Positions 36,401 through 51,765 of a DNA stretch of 64,000 nucleotides are shown piece after piece (position 1 is the first letter of the stretch; each line of letters starts with the position of its first letter). The notes beneath the pieces are model-generated. The model had not been told where the DNA came from, made no database searches, and saw nothing but the letters and a program-made list of their open reading frames with translations. Source of the DNA: Branchiostoma lanceolatum (lineage: Eukaryota > Chordata > Leptocardii > Amphioxiformes > Branchiostomatidae); NCBI RefSeq assembly GCF_035083965.1, contig NC_089739.1:6374001-6438000 (forward strand), written 5' to 3'. Made by a program: the position numbers and the translations under genes.

Positions 36401-39400
36401 AACGCAACAAAAACGCCCAAAGGCTCTGTTGTGACGTCCTTCACAAGCAACCAGGTCTGCGATCCAACCATTTTCCCGACAGCTGTTTCAATGTCTTTGT
36501 ACAGAAAGTTGTTCAACAGGTTCAGACCTTTTCATTCGTTCAATAATTAGGCTCCCCGCACGTTTCGTGCTTTGTGTACTCTTTGCTTATCCTACCTCCA
36601 ATTTTGTTCTTTGCGTAGCTTGAATTTTTTCGTCTTCAATCGTTTGAATTACATATTTTCCAGTGATGACTCCATTAATTAGTGTAACAGCTTATGTTCT
36701 TGCTTAAGACCAATCATGCAACACAAATGACAAAAACGGAACGCGAAACTTGTTTCTAACCTAAACTGGCCCACAGCATGACGTTATTTCAAAACAAAGG
36801 ACTAGACTGAGAAGTGCCCTTAGCTGTTAGCCGGTTTTAGATTTCACCACCCTGGATTTCGGAAACCTTCTCAGCCAACTTAACGTTCTACTGTTGAAAC
36901 CACAAACGGCAAGGAATCGTACATGAATAGGTGGATATCTCTTAGCTTCGGAGAGCTGCGAACTCTGAGAGTCCTGCCTAACACCTCCTGCGAAACCTGG
37001 AGTACGTGGAAGCTGCGTTCTGCCGACGACAAGACGACTGTTACCCGATCCTGTACGATTCTCCCCGACTTCACTAACTCCCCCATGGCAGACGATAGCA
37101 AGGTAAACAGGTACTCAATACATTCCTTAGGACGAGATGTTTCCCACGACCAAATCCAGGCGTTGTTACCGAACGAGGAACAGGACTACGAGGGGAAACC
37201 CACCCCTACCGAGGAGAACCCCAGCAGCCCTACGGGGCAGGACGCAGGGACCGCCGAGCACGTTAAAACGACGCCCGCTACAAGTCAATCTATCGGAAAC
37301 GCGACTGTTTCTGTGAATATACCAACAGAGCAAATTAAGGTAAGATCATTTTTTATCCTTTTCATTTTTTTGTTTGTTCGCAAAACCTGGGACAAGGCTA
37401 GACTCACAAATGTATATCATTACAACAGACTATATACACACGCAGTAGTACCAATCATCATAATTATCATACGTTTAAAGATATCAATAACAGTTATTAT
37501 CTTACAGGTGTGTATGGGCTATGTTGTACTGGTTGAGAGACTTTTGCATATGTTTTATCCATTTGTGTCTTCTAGCTTGTAAACGAAACGTCTAACATCC
37601 CGTTTCACTTCTATACATGTCGAAATATGTCTGGCCCCTAAACCGTGACCTTTAGCCGTTACCATAGGGCGTGAGACGATATTGTCTTTAATAAATAATG
37701 AGGAAATATTATAATGTTGTTTGAATCATAACACGAAAATATGAATCGAATGTAGACGGAATTTAAAAGTTATAGAATTTCTCATTTTTGTGAAATGGTT
37801 TTGGTTCCTTTATTCATTTGATTCATTTTATTTACACATTTCCTTAAACAAAATGGAACAGTTAATTAATTTCAGATAATATCTTTGCAATGTGTTGTTG
37901 CAAAATCTGAAAGTTTTACCTCGAACTAGTGTGGCCTTAAAGCATGAAACGTACCAAAGTTGTAAAATCTTGTTACTTATAAGCGCAAAAAGGGAACAAA
38001 ATGTCGTTTGCTATTCAATATTATCTCAAGGTCATCACAAAACAAATGTTTGAGAATCAACTAGTTCCTGATCCCTAAAGTTTGACTCTTGTTGAAATTA
38101 AAATTTACTTCTGTAAAATAGCGTTTCGGTACTCTCCAAGCAGAGGTCTCATCATGAAGGCTTGCGTTGGACGTCTTTTTGGCGTTTTTATCGTTTTTTT
38201 TTGGCTGACAAAAATAAAACCTAACAAAATAGAAAGCAAGATAAAAACGTCTAAAAAGACATCAAAAACAAGCCAGAGCCTAAACTCTGCTTGAGAGAGT
38301 AGCGGTTTCGGCTCCCGAGAGGAAGCCTTTTTCAAAATTTCGAAGGAAGACAGGGCCTAGGAAAATAAATGTTGTGTTTCCCATCATATCCTAAAATAGA
38401 TGCGATGCAAAGGAGGCTACAATTCTTCCCCTATGCCTAATAAAGATGATATTGGATTGCAACCAATGTTATTTCCTCAAAGCGGAGTGTCATTTTATCA
38501 TGTCATCATTTGTTGAAATTTTGTCTTTTTATTTTTTCACAACAGTTCCAACCACCAATACCACCGGTACCCAATGTAGACAACCCAAAAGGAAAGACCA
38601 AGTTTGTTTTCTTCAAGAGGATCCCGGCGGGCCCAGCCAGAGTTAAGCCGCCGATTCAGATGAACGCATTCGCACAGAAGAAAACTCTGGCGCAAGGGCT
38701 GATGGACATCGCACTTCTCACCGCTAACGCCTCACAAATGAAACTGGTTTTAACAGAGGTATATTTAACATCTACTAACATAATTCTGCCAGGCCACCCT
38801 GAAAAGATACGGTCAAACCGATCTCCTCTACAAACCCAACGTTCCCCAGTATAACGCACTCCTGTATATCTAAACTGTGCATTAATAGTATATTCCCGGC
38901 GGATTAATGTTAATGGCGGTTACGTGCTCTCCAAGTAGATGTTAGGATTCAACTTTAAAAAATCTTTACGCTTGTTTCGTACGATTGGACATTTAAAGCG
39001 CCTTTTTTCTTGCTTTCAAGCCGAAACCATAACTTTGTACGAAGATGAAGCTTCATGTTTTATCCTTCAAATTCCTCACGAAACGTGAAATCTATAATAA
39101 CTTATGGAGAAACTTACCATGCATCTTCTCCACAGGGCCCTGACAGAGTGTTGTTCTACCATTTCCTGATGACGATGTTGTCTCTGTCGGTGATCTGTCA
39201 GTGCTTTGTCGGTTTCTTACTTCTGTACAAGGCACGCCTCAACATAGAGGACGAACATGAACAGGTGGGTGAGCTGTGCATTAGCGCCACCTAGCGGATT
39301 TAAATGGCATTGCAGAACTTGCTCAAAGAAGTACAAATGCATTCTACTGTACTAGCATACCGTTTTGCCATGCGTAACTGTAAACACTAGAATTAAAGTG

Positions 39401-42400
39401 TTTTCACTCATACGTCTTCTTTTTCAGCATGCAGCCGACACAGCCAACAACTGGGCCACCGCCCTGGTGATGGTTATCACGATCATCAACGTGTTTATCT
39501 CCTCATTCGGGATAAAATTAGATGAACCAGAGCAGGCCACAACAGCAACAGCACCCGGTGCAGCAGCGCCCCACAGCGGATCTGACAACACATGACAGCT
39601 ACTGGTTGAACGAGGACAATACAGTGAAACTTTTACCAGACGCTGGCGTGCAGTTGAAAGGCCCCAGGATGAAGTTTTAACGTTACCTATCATTCATAAG
39701 AAATATATTATATGACCAATCTGCAATAATTCATTTTCAGAAATAACATGAAATGAAAAGCGGCCTGCGTGCTGATTTGAGCTTATCATGAATAAACAAA
39801 GGTTCAAACAAACAAAACATTGATGTTGCATTGACAAATCAAATTATCATATCATCTCCATAGATATGTTGTACTTAGAGACAGAAATAGGGAAAACTGA
39901 AATCTTGCATAGACACTGCACTATGTAATGTATTTTGATATTTTTTGCAATCAAAATATTACCTTTGGGTCATTTGCATAATGTCACCAGCATAACATTG
40001 ATTGTATGTCTCTTGTAATGTTTTTAGATGTTTGAATAATATTTAAAAAAAGGCAGCTTCCACTTTTACATAACATTGATTGTCAACATTGATTTAAATG
40101 TGTACACTTACAAAATGTAAAGAAACAAAGTCTTCATTTTAACTTGACAATGTGCTTTAAATGACAGTGGGATGAAGCCTATGCACATTTGTATGTAACT
40201 CCAGTTGATAAGATTAAAAAATAATTTTTTTCCAAATCATACTGTCAAAATGGGGCCTCCTGATTGGTCAATTGTCATCTGACTATATGATAAAATCTCT
40301 TGCCCAACCATGGGCGGTAGGCTACAGAATTTCAATTGAGGAAGGGACCAAGCCCACCGCGGTGCGTGTTTCCGCCCACTCCGGAAATCCTTTGCACTAA
40401 TTTTGCTCTTATTTGCTCGGCTGGGCTGCACCTTCCAATACTGTGCCCTAGACTGTGCCTGTGCCGCAACGGCAGAGCGTTCGACTCAGAACCAAGAGGT
40501 CCCGAGTTCAAATCCTGTCATGTCACCGATCTTGTACCCTTGGGAAAGGCACTTTACACGACTTTCCTCACTCCACCCAGGTGTAAATGGGCACCTGACT
40601 TCGGTTGGGGAAGGTCGTATTGAGGTCACCTGGTGGTGCCCAACGGCAGTCGCCCAGACCCTTGCGACAGTTCCACATAATGCAAGTGTGGATAAGATAT
40701 GTATATGTTGTGTATCATGTGAAACCTGTAAACCCTGCATCAATTCAGCGCTAGAAAGGCTGCCATTGCGGGTAATTTCTGACTAATAAAAACCAATCTT
40801 ATAACAACTCACTGCCTATATGGCCTAAGAGATAGCCTGGATGCCAGACCCCAATCTCAAAAACATAAATATTGATTGGGGTCCAGGCAACCTAAAAGAA
40901 GGCTATGGGACTACCTTCACCTTCTGAAGCAGCAAGATAACTTGCTGGCCTAACGTACGTCCAGCCTTACTTCACAGGAGTGAATCTTGGGCCCCTACTG
41001 CCCCTGATCTGCAGCGACTGCACTGAAATGACCGAGCCATGATCAGGTGGATCTGTGGTGCCAAACCCCAGGATGAGGCACCATCTGCTAGTCTTCATTC
41101 TAAACTAGGTGTTGCAGACATCTCCTCAGTGCTGCAGTCACGTCGTCTGCGGTGGTACGGACACGTGGAAAGAGCTAGTGGCTGCATCAACACTATCACA
41201 AAGCTGCAGTTACACGGCAACAGAGGTCGTGGTAGAAAAAAGAAAGCTTGGATTGAGTGCGTAAAGAAGGACATTACAGAGCGCGGCCTCACCAGCGTGG
41301 ACCCGCTGGACAGAGCCGCTTGGAGGCGCTGTGTGAAGACTGCTGCCAACCCCTGCGTCAGGGAACCCTGCAGCAGTATAATCTAATACTGGATACTACT
41401 ACTATATGAGCCACTACAAGCGTATCAACGAACGCTTGGTAATACATTACGTACTATAAGTATAATAGTCAATCCACTCTTGAAAAACAGAGACAATGCA
41501 TTGCTGCTTCAAAAAACAATCATATATTTTTTGGGACAATCCGCAAAGAAGAGAGGAACAAACTTAACCTTTGTTACTCAAAAAATAAATCAAAATAACT
41601 AATTTTTTTACCTTCAAGAATTCAGGAATTAGTCCAGCACTTGAGAGTACACTAAACCATGTTGCAGGATTACAATATTGTGTTTGCTTGATGGAAATAT
41701 CTATCAAAACGGCTTAGTACATGGTGTGTATATGACATTCCATATACACTTTCTTTCAAAAAATAATATAGTTGCCAACGCAATTACAACTTTCCACTAA
41801 AATATCCTGTTGCAACAATGTCAGACTTAATTTTGCTCAACAGTGATAAGGCTTTTCCAAATTATCCAAGTCTTCAGTCATTCTCGTCCTCATCTTCTTC
41901 TTCTACTCCTTCCTTCTCTGGGGAAGGGTTGTCTTTTCTTTCTAGCAGTTCAAACGTTCCGTCGTTTGACCAGACACTGTCCAGGGTGATGTGAAAGTTG
42001 ACCATCGGGGTGTCCAGAAGTTTCTGGAAATAAGAATGGATAAGATACTGTAGCGTCAGTTCGGTTTTCTTGTCGATATTGAATTTTTATTTGCATGTGA
42101 ATCTTTGTGTGGAATTTCAAGTGCTACTTTTCTTCTTTTATAACTATGCCCTGTTTTTCACCTCTCTCTCTCAAACACATACTGGCATGCATGCAGACAC
42201 ACACACAGTCTGATACAACATGTACATGTACAAGTATATTTGATCATTATACAGTCCAATAAAACTAGTCTGGTATCCATCCTACTCTAGCTCTGTTCGC
42301 TCCTTTGATTGCTTCCCTGTAGAATAGCCTGGTCCCCGTTTATTAGAGAAATGATTGGCATCTAGCTAATTATTCAGGTAAAACATACAAGACAGCTAAG

Positions 42401-45400
42401 ATTGGCTGTGTCAAAAAATCTTCTGTAACGGCATGGTAATGGGGTAGGAACAGGCATTTGGAAGTTTGTCCCTCAATACATTGCCTCTGAGAAATATTTG
42501 ATTCCCAAAATGATGCAGAATACAAGGAGCAAACATTAAACGGGGATGGATGCCAGACTATTTGGCGTGGACGCCATTGTTGGAGCAAACCGTTGGAGCT
42601 AGAATAGGATGGATTCCAGGCTACTGTAGAACTGTCCCACTCACCAATATTCTGGCCTGTTCGGGCGTTAGGACGTCACCTGCAGTACAAACTGTGTGGT
42701 CTGAGATCAGGTTTATCTCACCTGTGGGTACAAAAAAACAGCAATGTGAGACCATAGGCTGAGATCAGTATTATCTGTGAATACAAAAACTGCAGTGTGA
42801 CACCATATGCTGTACAATATAGTATGCAGTCCATTAACATGTTTTACAAATAACAGACTTCATGTGGAAAATTCAAAATCTTTTTTTAAAATTCATTCTT
42901 AGTGCCCTATCTCTGTTGCTAGTACCCCAGGACCCAAACTTAACATTGTGCTCACCATGATCCAAATACTACATATCTTGAAAAGTTTGTTTTAATTTTT
43001 GCAGTGACCTCTATCTCCACAGCAAATTTTTTGATATCACATATGCATTTGCAATGTATTACAGTTCTAACTGTTCTAGACTTGTTTCAACTGCAAACTT
43101 AAAACATTGTGTAAGCCTCCTTTTCCCTTTCACTGCGAAATAAAGTCCCTGCGAAGATAAATGAATTGACAGTACCGGTACTACAAATGCTAACAAAACT
43201 CAGTTGTATATTTCTAACATATAAATCACAAGTACAAAGGCAAGAAGTTTAAGACAATTGCCTGAAAGTTCTCAAATACAACATATCTGATCAAAGCCGG
43301 GAAATGCGAATTGTGGAATTTGAAGTTCAAAGAGAAGATATCAATGAACGTTCCGCTACATGAAATCACAGCATGTTGGCATCTACGTGTAGCTTAACCA
43401 ATAAAAAAACTGTCCCAAATCGCTTTTTGCCAACCAAAGATGAGATTCCAACAGTGCAGTAACAGTTACAACTAACTACATAGGGGGTCCACATAAAAGA
43501 CTTGGTAATAGCTAATATTGTCTATTTTCTTCACCCAGAAAGTTTAGAGTCACAAATCTTTCCGTCTTGTGCAACAACATTAAAGAACTAACAAGCGATT
43601 TTGAATTTGAAATTTGAATTAGAATTTTCTGTAAGTTATGTTTGCAGTTTTTGGGTGTATTGTTAACACAGGTACACTCCACTTTAGGATAATATGATGT
43701 CACAGTATTTACGTTGATAGCCTGAATAACTTAAAATTGCCTATTCAGATTGGAACAGTTTTTTTGTGTGCATGTCTTTCAACTTACCGGTAGGGTAGAT
43801 TTAAAACAACGAACTGGATAGTTTCAGGGAGTGAATAAAGTAAGGCTCAAGTTCTCCTCCCTGCCCTCTTATTTCATCTTGACCAAATTTTTAAATCAGA
43901 TATGTCTGAGAACCCAGGAAATAACTTGTTGAGGCTTTATAGAACCTGTTCATACAGGGATTCGTATTTCCATGCAGTGGCCATTAGCTACATGGAAAAA
44001 AGCCCCCCAAAATAGCACTTCTTTTGTGAATAATTGCTTTAAATGATGGCTTTTACCATAAATAACGTTTCTACTGAAAATGTCGACTGAGCTTGTCAGT
44101 CAGTGGCAAGGCACCCCTTTTATCAGAGAGATTGAATTGTCCCGAAAGCTATGTTTGGAGAAGTGCTAGCGCAGTTCTGAGGAAGAGTCAGATCGGCACC
44201 CAATCGTAAATAGAACTCTGAACCGAGACCATAAAGATGATCTTACCTCGTTCCAGTTTGGTTGGCAATCCCAGCTGCCTTAGCTGTGGTTCCATGGAAT
44301 GTGAGAACTGAGGTAAGGGTCCTTCGAACAGCACGACGGTGTGAATGGCGGTGTTGCCCGACCGCGCAAAATCCTTCAACTGGTACTGGGAAAACCACCT
44401 GCAACCGGACAACGGTTAGAAGCCATCTTACAGTTCAAGTGCCACAGGGGATTGTGGGTAAGGTCAGAGGTTACTCAGAAGCAAACAAATATCCATGTAG
44501 CCAAGTTGAACACGTGTCTAGAGAATGAATTGTTTACAAGTCAGAAGGGCCATAAACTGTGACATAGACCGCAATTAAACAAACATTTAAGAATTACTGT
44601 TACTATGGCAGTTTTCATGTTGATTTTCAAGCTCACTATCAAGAATACTCAATACATCTACATGTATATGATATATCTAGATTAAACATATGTTCTTTTC
44701 TGAATACAACACATCAATGAAATAGCATTTGTTCTGCAATTTGGAATAACTTTAAGTTTATTATCGGATGTATTGTTCAAAAACCACATTGGGTTTAAAA
44801 TTGATGAAATATCAACTTTCAGTCTCCCTGGAATATCAGCAACAGCAAAGGTATGTGTAATGATTATCTGCTGCACATTCACAAAAAAACAGTGAAAAAT
44901 GTTGTACATCACAGAAAGCGATACCAAAATGTCACGGTGTAAGGAAAATGTACATTTTCACTGAACTTTAACTCCACGGTGGTGGCAGGTAAAATTACAA
45001 CAGGTTTTTCACGGTGATGATAAGTTCACGGTACAGAGGTGACCGTGAAAACAGTGAACATAAAGTTACAGTGAAAGAAACAAGAATTACAGTACTTACT
45101 CTACAACTTCTTCCTTAGTTTTGTTGGTAAAAAACATCCCTGTCTGCCCGCGGAGTCTCTGACTGACCCTGTACAGGTTTTCCCGATACTCGTCTTCTGC
45201 ACCCCGTCCGAGCGCCACGGACATCACCTTGTTCTTACCGAAAAAGAACCTGGAAAAAAAAAAAAAACGTTTAAAGGTTTTGCAAGATGGCTGCACCCAT
45301 GTTTTAAGATGGCTGCCTTCATGGACTTGAACAGAACGTTTTGATTGTGCAAAACTGTAGCAATCCTAGCAAAAAAATACCTGCAGTACCAAATGTGACT

Positions 45401-48400
45401 ACTATGTTCCAATGGCACTGTTACAAAAAGTATAGACTAATCCAAGATAAGACAAGTAATATAACCAAGTCTAGCATATGAAATCAAATTCATTCACAAA
45501 TACATTCCCAAATGAAAACTGTTAATATGTTGAAGCAAAAAAAAAGGTGGATGTATCTGGATATATCAAACTGTTTAGATTGCGACTTTTCATGTCATCA
45601 TTATTCAACATGACCTACTGAAAATGCAGAAATATTCACAGGGATTTAACTTTGTGGTAGGCAGAAAATGGAGTGTTTGCGGTGGTTTTGAGATCGCGTT
45701 CGAAACAATAGAAGTGCTACAGTCACACAATGGAACTGCTTTTCGCGGTGGTTGTAAGTTGGGGGTAAAGATTAGCCGTAAAAAAAGCGAACATAAAACC
45801 ACAGTGAACATTTCTGCATTTACTGTTGTTTCTGTGCACCTAAAAATTCAGGTGCACAGAAAAGATTTTGGGTGCATAACATAAAACTAAGTAGTCAGAC
45901 AGGACTAGATTATGCACCCAGTATTTTGAGCACTGCCACTGCTGTAAAAAAACCTACAATCATCATACCTGCTGTGTTTCCAAACGTTGCGTACTTCCTT
46001 CAACTTGCTGTTTCTCATGTTCTCCACGGAAAACGTGAAGATTCGGGCGTACTGGTCCACGCATTCTCGGATCTGGAGAACGTGACAAGGAAAAAACAAA
46101 CTGTTATGACACGGAACAGAAATATAACACAACATCAACATTACAGTTATCTTTTTAGAGTGAAATTATTATAGCCCAATCCTAGAGCAAGATGGCAGAA
46201 ATATATCTTTTTGATAGTCTTTAAACAAACTGGAATCAAATAGACATTTAAAAAGGATAACCAATGTAACATTACAATGATCTAAATTTGTCACATTGCA
46301 GTGGATTTACAAAAATGTAGATCTACAATTTAACCAATGTAACATTACAATCTAAATTTGTCACATTGCACTGGATGTACAAAGTGGTGGATCTACAATT
46401 TAACCAATGTAACGTTACAATCTAAATTTGTCACATTTGCAGTGGAATCTAGCATTCAGATCACAATTTGTACGCAAGGTATCTGTTTTTGTGTTCTTAA
46501 AATGTACTACGAGGTCAGATAAGTTCAGTGACCTTTACTGCTGTAATCCATCTGTACCATTGGATTAGGATATCCGTCAGTTATTTTTAAATGCCAACCC
46601 TGGGCCAATCAGTGGCCAGACTTTTGAAGTGTATGAATGGCGGTAGGGTAGTGTTGTAAATGGGCAGGATGTTTCCAGAAGCTAGGGTTTACTGTATACT
46701 GCAGTGGTATTTTTGTGTGGAAGGATGCCAAAAGAGGTTTCTGCAGTGTTTAAAATGTGTGTTTGAAACAATTCTGTAGTAGAGTACTCATACAAGGGGA
46801 CATATCATGTAGTCATGAATAAGTGCTGAAGAGGGAACCTTGAAAACCGTGAAAGTTTTAAATTGAAGATTGATTTTGAAATTATCATTATGGTCTGCAA
46901 CAGTACAATAATTATCATACGACGTTGCGCACCACACAACAGAGAAGACAGACTCTATGTACAGTATTTACATGTTCATTGTACTAGAGAAATTCCCCAT
47001 GGACCACGGCTTAATGTCCTGTCCTAGGGACATGTATGTAGTGACACTTTCCAGTAGCTTGCATGTCGGGTGAGCGACACAGCCAGGATTCAAACTCACA
47101 ACATCTTGCTTTACAGATAAATCACTTGATTAAAACACTTGACTATGCCAGCTACTGCCATAATTTTTCCTTGTTTAACCACAGCCGACATGTTTATAGT
47201 CCTCAATTCTGTTATCGCCCTGCATAATCAATTGGGAAGGCTGCTATGAGCCTTTGCAGCTGTATAAATATACACGAAGCCAAGAAACACAGGAAGTAGC
47301 CTATACCAATCATAAATTCATAAACCAAAGGTTTCTGAGGACTGAAATTGTTTCAGCGTGTTATATTACAGCATAACATTTCTAAATGAAAACAAACATG
47401 AGAAAATAAATAATATGTAGTTGGCTCCCAAGATGTCACATTTTACATTCTTTTGACTAGGAATAAATGAGAAATGCAGGAATAGGATATCTATCACCAT
47501 TTTGATACAGTACGGAAAAATTATAATTCTATTAGTATTACTGGAATAACACAATGGACCTAATGGATAGTGAGTGGAATGATACAAAAATTAGTGATAA
47601 TTTTTTGGGTATCCATTTTTATAATTCTGCACATGCAAGTCTTATCAGCACATACGATAAGAATATTTCTGGTTTCAGCAATATTTAATATCGAGCAGGT
47701 ATCCTACGACCTTGTCAATCAAAGGAGGTTAAACAGTTGCTGATAATCTTTTCCTTCAAATGTGAAACTCTCTTCTTTTCCTCATTTTCTCTTCTTTCCA
47801 TAATACAGAAATCTGTAATACATCTTTCAGTAAAACTCATTTTCAAAATTCTGAACGTGCAAATCTAACCAGTGTATTCAATCAGACCTATTTCTGCTTT
47901 CAGCAATACTTGACAGTGTATTTTTAAACCTTGTCAATCACAAGTTGTTCATACTATTTTCCCCCCAATTTGAAAATCTTCTCCACAAATTTCAGGTACC
48001 ATTTCAAGAGATCTAGAAAAATTATAAAAACTGTAACTACATTTTCAGATTTCAATAAAAAATGATAAAAACTGCAACTATATTTTCAGAATGAAAGAAA
48101 AAAATGATAAAAACTGACTACATTTTCAGATTCCAAATTTCAGGAAAAATATCATAAAAACAGCAACTACATTTCTTAGATTCCGAATTTCAAGAAAAAA
48201 ATGATAAAAATAGTATCTACAATTCCAAATTTCAGGAAAAAAATGATAAAAACTATAACTACATTTTCAGATTCCCAACGATCCGTTTCTGCCTTGTACA
48301 TGTGCGTGTGAAATCAAAGTGGACCTTGCTGCCCGCGGGAATCGCTAATAATCTGACTACAGCCTTCTTTCCATTCCCCGCAGGCTACTTCCTGGAGAGC

Positions 48401-51400
48401 ACCTGCTAATAGCGAGAGGGTTGCCATGGTTACACCATTGCCATGGCAACAGCAGAGCAGAATGACGTACATTGTGGGCAAGGCCTATCAACTTGTAAAT
48501 TCTACAGAAGGAAAATCACAGGGGGCACATGGAATGGTCTGGATGGTTTTTCTTCTAACCAAGGCTTGAAATGTACATGGGCGCATTTGCACTTTTATGC
48601 ACCCAAAATTGGGGCTGTGCACCTAATGTTTGACTGTGGTTGCACCAGTGCACCTACAGTTGTAGATAATTTTGTAGGCTATAGAGTAAAGTACTATTGA
48701 AAACTTGTATACAGTATCAGAAAAGAAATAAAATCCTTTAAGGTTAATTTGTTGTACTTTGTTGTAGCTATAGAATTATTATAGATTGAAGTTCTTACGA
48801 GAGGCACTAGGGTTTGTAACTACGTTTTGCTGACATGTTGACACAGTTGTGCACTCATCTTTTAGTGCACCTAAATTTCAGATTTTTTGTGCACATGTGC
48901 TTCTTCCACAAAACCGATAGCCACCTTTAGGACATTAAGCGTAATATAACCAGCTGTTACCGCGCCGCGTGCCTGCGAAGCTGGTGTGTCACGCCGAAGG
49001 GTAGTTATACCAGGCCTTGAAATTCATTTTTGGGAATAGGTGTACTGGTGCACCTAACATAGAAATTCAGGTGCACCGAAAGAATTTTTATTTGGTTACA
49101 CATGAAATAAAGTAGAATGCCAGAAAAACTCTTACTGCCTCTCTTAAGAACTTTAATCTGAAATTCTATTGCAGCCTTCAAAATTCTAATCAAGTAACAC
49201 ATTAAATATGGTACAACAAAGGTTATATTGCTTTTCTGACACTATTATTCTAAGAACATTCTGTATACTACATGTACTAGCATAGTACAATACTACCTCT
49301 AGGCTCTACCCTATAGCCTACAAAATTATCTAGGTACACTGGTGCACCCACATGCAAAAATTAGGTGCACAGCTTCAAATTTGGATGCACAGTCAGCAGT
49401 GCACATGCACCCAGTATTTTGAGCCCTGTATACAGATACAGAAGATTCTAGTATTGCATTAATAGGCATTGACATAAAGCTGTGATGTCATTACGACATG
49501 CATAATTAAAGAGTCTGGCATGTGGAAGCTGCCATGTGGAACAATCATCGAATCAGAACCGGGAAAAAACCTTTTACTAAACCTCAAGGGATAAATGCCC
49601 TTACTCACAATTTTACAAGCCACCTTACTGCTATGATTTAAAGTCTCAAAATTGTGTCAAAATTATTATTTCTCCGGCAAAAGAACCTGGCCCTGATACG
49701 TTGAAAATCGTGAATCAGTGCTCCTCCAGAAAATAAACGATGGTACTGCCAAGAAAGACTGTAAAGAAGGCTGCTTAGTAGTGAGTATTAGTACTCAGCT
49801 TAGTGTCTGCTCCCAAATCAAATACACTGTATTATGCAGCAGTGCATGAAGGGGTGAAGTCTGCCATCTCTGATCATTTCCTTCTTAATAATGAAATGCT
49901 GTGACAAGGACCGTATCTACAATAGGGTACTTGAACCTACCTAACTACCTACTGTATGTCCAAGCACATTGCTATGACGCAATTAATATCTGCCAGGTTC
50001 TGAATGGTTGAACCACAGCCCCGCCCACCTTGGTCAAAATGCAGGAATGCAAAATAAAAACATGCAAATAACCTAAACAAAATTAGCCACTGATTGGTTT
50101 AATTGCTAATTTTGATTGACAGCTGGGATCATGTAGTTCTATCCATAGGCACGCCGCCCATAGTGAGAAATGTTTAAAGGTATCCAGTATTTGGGTCAAG
50201 GTCTACTCTTAAGTGTAATAATGCAGTGTCAGCCCATTAAGTTTTTACCTGACAGCTTTCCTGACATCTGTAATGCATACTGATACATACCCTTCTAACG
50301 GTGGTACTTAGGGTTTACAGTTACCAGGATCGCATACATCGCACACTTATAATTCCGCCAGGTACAATAGCTTTATAAGACCGTGAGTTTAATGACACCT
50401 GCAAATGCTGCATCAGCAGTCCCTGAGGTACTAGTATGCACACTTCAGGTATCCAAGTGTTCAAGATGTATTGTTGAAAAGGCCTTGATAACAGTAATGC
50501 CGTTTTTTCTCAATGTGTCTTTTTTTTAAACATTGGAGTGCTATAACCCTGTTATGTGAATTTTATAGCTACATGTATTTGTTTTGCTGTTGTTAGATCT
50601 ATAATAACAAATCATGTAACAAAATCTAGAGAGAAAACTATCTTGGCAGTAGACAACTGAAGGTTAAACTTAAATTAATGGGAGGGGACAAACGAAATAC
50701 ATTCCTACCCTACCAAAAGATGGAATGACCATAAGCTCGAAGAATGTCATGGATATGAAATTATGTCAGCAATAATGGATACTGTATGTAACTATCTTAC
50801 AATAGGATATCATATCAAACAAGCTAAGACTCTATATCCTTTTGTATCCAAACTTCCTGTCTGATACTGAATACCGCCATTCGATTGGCATTACGTCCAT
50901 ACTAGGGTCAGCCATACCATATACAGTATACATATCAGGATATATGCACGGCAACACCACCCCAAAACAGACGAGATTAAGAGACGAGCAAGGAAACACA
51001 CACACTGGCAAATGGCGGAGCTTTGTGGCTGCGTGCCCGATGTATCATACAGTACTGACAGTTCTAGTATCGAAGTAAAGCCACGAAAGTTTCGGAGAAG
51101 AAGAGGAAAGGTGAGTTAGAGACAACTATTTCTCCTGAAAAAAAGGTCTCTCAGGATTGCAACTTGCATACCACCGAAAAGCTAAGTAAAAAATCAATTT
51201 AAATTCTCCTAAAATTCTAGAATAGTACAGAAGTTTCCAGCATATACATAAATAAATGATAGGTTGTCTAAATTTGTTATGCATCATTCAATGAAATAAT
51301 GATATGGTATTTTGGGGTGGTACGCATGCTTAACAAGTGAAAGCCAGGATGCCTGAACTTTCCTTCTTTTTGTCGGTGCAACCTTAAAAGTACAGTGGCA

Positions 51401-51726
51401 CAATTCATACTAGGGAGGCCAGTTCTTATTCGGAGCGGAACGCCATTTTGCATGACCCTTAAAAGTGACTTTGACATTCCTTCCAGGATGTTCAGTTTCT
51501 TTCTGTATTTTTCTGTACAGCCCATAGAGCCAAACAAATCCCCAAAAATGAACACTGAACTTTTTGTGAAAATTAAACTTTTTTCGAACATTTGAACTGT
51601 TTTCTGGACATTTGAACTGTTATTTTGTGGACCGTACCATGTCCTAGTCTGTGCCAGACTGACTGATGACAGTATCATACTATCATTGTGATTATATTAT
51701 TCTTATAAGTGATATCTGCAAATAAC

Positions 51727-51765
<39 letters not shown>
